This document shows positions 5,476 to 5,637 of a stretch of 5,637 nt of DNA, one piece after another. Made by a program: the position numbers and the translations under genes. Position 1 is the first letter of the stretch. Every line of letters begins with the position of its first letter. The notes beneath the pieces were generated by a model. It searched no databases and was not told where the DNA came from. It saw nothing but the letters and a program-made list of their open reading frames with translations. This DNA is from Ruminococcaceae bacterium UBA1767 (GTDB lineage Bacteria > Bacillota > Clostridia > Oscillospirales > Acutalibacteraceae): assembly GCA_002315505.1 (NCBI GenBank), contig DCGX01000068.1, positions 1-5,637 on the forward strand, given 5' to 3'.

Positions 5476-5637
5476 AAAAATCGGACAAAGTGCTAACTGT
5501 AATGTCGCTTTGGATATTTTCCTGCAAGGGAAGCGACTATTATTGAAACAATGTACTTGTTCAGAACCCCGCCCCTCCGGGGCTGAGATTGCGCGCTTGC
5601 CCCGCTGGGGCTGCGCGCGCGGAGAGGAAGTAGCACC
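5476..5637. other. Intergenic region at the right edge
   Basis: No gene is visible on either strand. GTCGCTT (5504-5510) and AAGCGAC (5531-5537) form a 7-bp hairpin with a 20-nt loop. From about 5565 the sequence becomes very GC-rich with tandem hairpins, listed separately. No convincing promoter for the permease was found on the minus strand; a poor match (TTCTGA-17-ATAATA) near 5540-5565 is the best candidate. Confidence 0.45.
5571..5620. repeat. GC-rich tandem hairpin repeat
   Basis: Two units of the form GCCCC-NNN-GGGGCTG lie at 5571-5585 and 5599-5613 (28-bp period, 13 of 15 bases alike), each a small hairpin. The second is enclosed by GCGCGC at 5591-5596 and 5613-5618, making a longer stem. 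They stand out from the AT-rich surroundings and may be a REP-like intergenic repeat or leader structure. Confidence 0.55.

Noticed and set aside
4812..5477. 221-codon minus-strand open frame overlapping the permease
   Set aside because: It is a shadow frame in the GC-rich half, rich in R/H/P/G, with no domain. The overlapping permease frame shows clear membrane segments and family motifs.
5621..5637. Start of a T-box leader (purine-rich GGAGAGGAAGTAGCACC) on the plus strand
   Set aside because: The purine-rich run with AGTAG resembles the beginning of some T-box leaders, but the window ends before any diagnostic element such as the specifier loop or the T-box sequence.
1..5637. CRISPR array or a defence, toxin-antitoxin or biosynthetic system
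   Set aside because: There are no regularly spaced long repeats, and no genes other than IS21, the integrase fragment, thioredoxin, the permease and tRNA-Pro.

Overview
The window looks like a chromosomal segment from a low-GC Gram-positive, most likely a gut-type Clostridia (Oscillospiraceae/Ruminococcus-like). This is inference from AT-rich spacers, strong AGGAG-type Shine-Dalgarno sites, sigma-A-like promoters and a tRNA with an encoded CCA. No taxonomic marker gene is present.

Layout. Positions 1-567 are AT-rich DNA without a credible gene, but with a cluster of short helically phased repeats at 435-519. Positions 568-3455 are a complete IS21-family insertion sequence of 2,888 bp. It is bounded by 67-bp inverted repeats whose outer 36 bp are identical. 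It carries istA (DDE transposase, broken by an apparent one-base frameshift near its N-terminus) and istB (AAA+ helper ATPase), followed by about 340 bp of non-coding DNA.

Immediately right of the IS, on the minus strand, are the first 35 codons of a tyrosine recombinase (phage/ICE-type integrase). It is cut off exactly at the IS end and lies next to a tRNA-Pro(CGG) gene. Together these read as the int-side end (attL) of an integrative element inserted at a tRNA gene. The rest of the integrase is not on the other side of the IS and no target-site duplication is visible. A deletion or rearrangement therefore probably accompanied or followed the IS insertion.

The right part (3687-5637) appears to be host housekeeping DNA, all on the minus strand: a 12-membrane-spanning-type ion permease (ArsB/NhaD/SLC13-like), then thioredoxin with its own promoter, then tRNA-Pro with its own promoter and terminator. 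The permease gene is compositionally split: its first ~150 codons are GC-rich and the rest is AT-rich. A strong intrinsic terminator sits directly upstream of its start. The extreme right end holds GC-rich tandem hairpins.

No clearly new defence or metabolic system is visible. The best leads are the int/tRNA/IS21 scar without target duplication, the phased repeats in the left flank, the frameshifted istA, and the mosaic permease with a terminator at its front.
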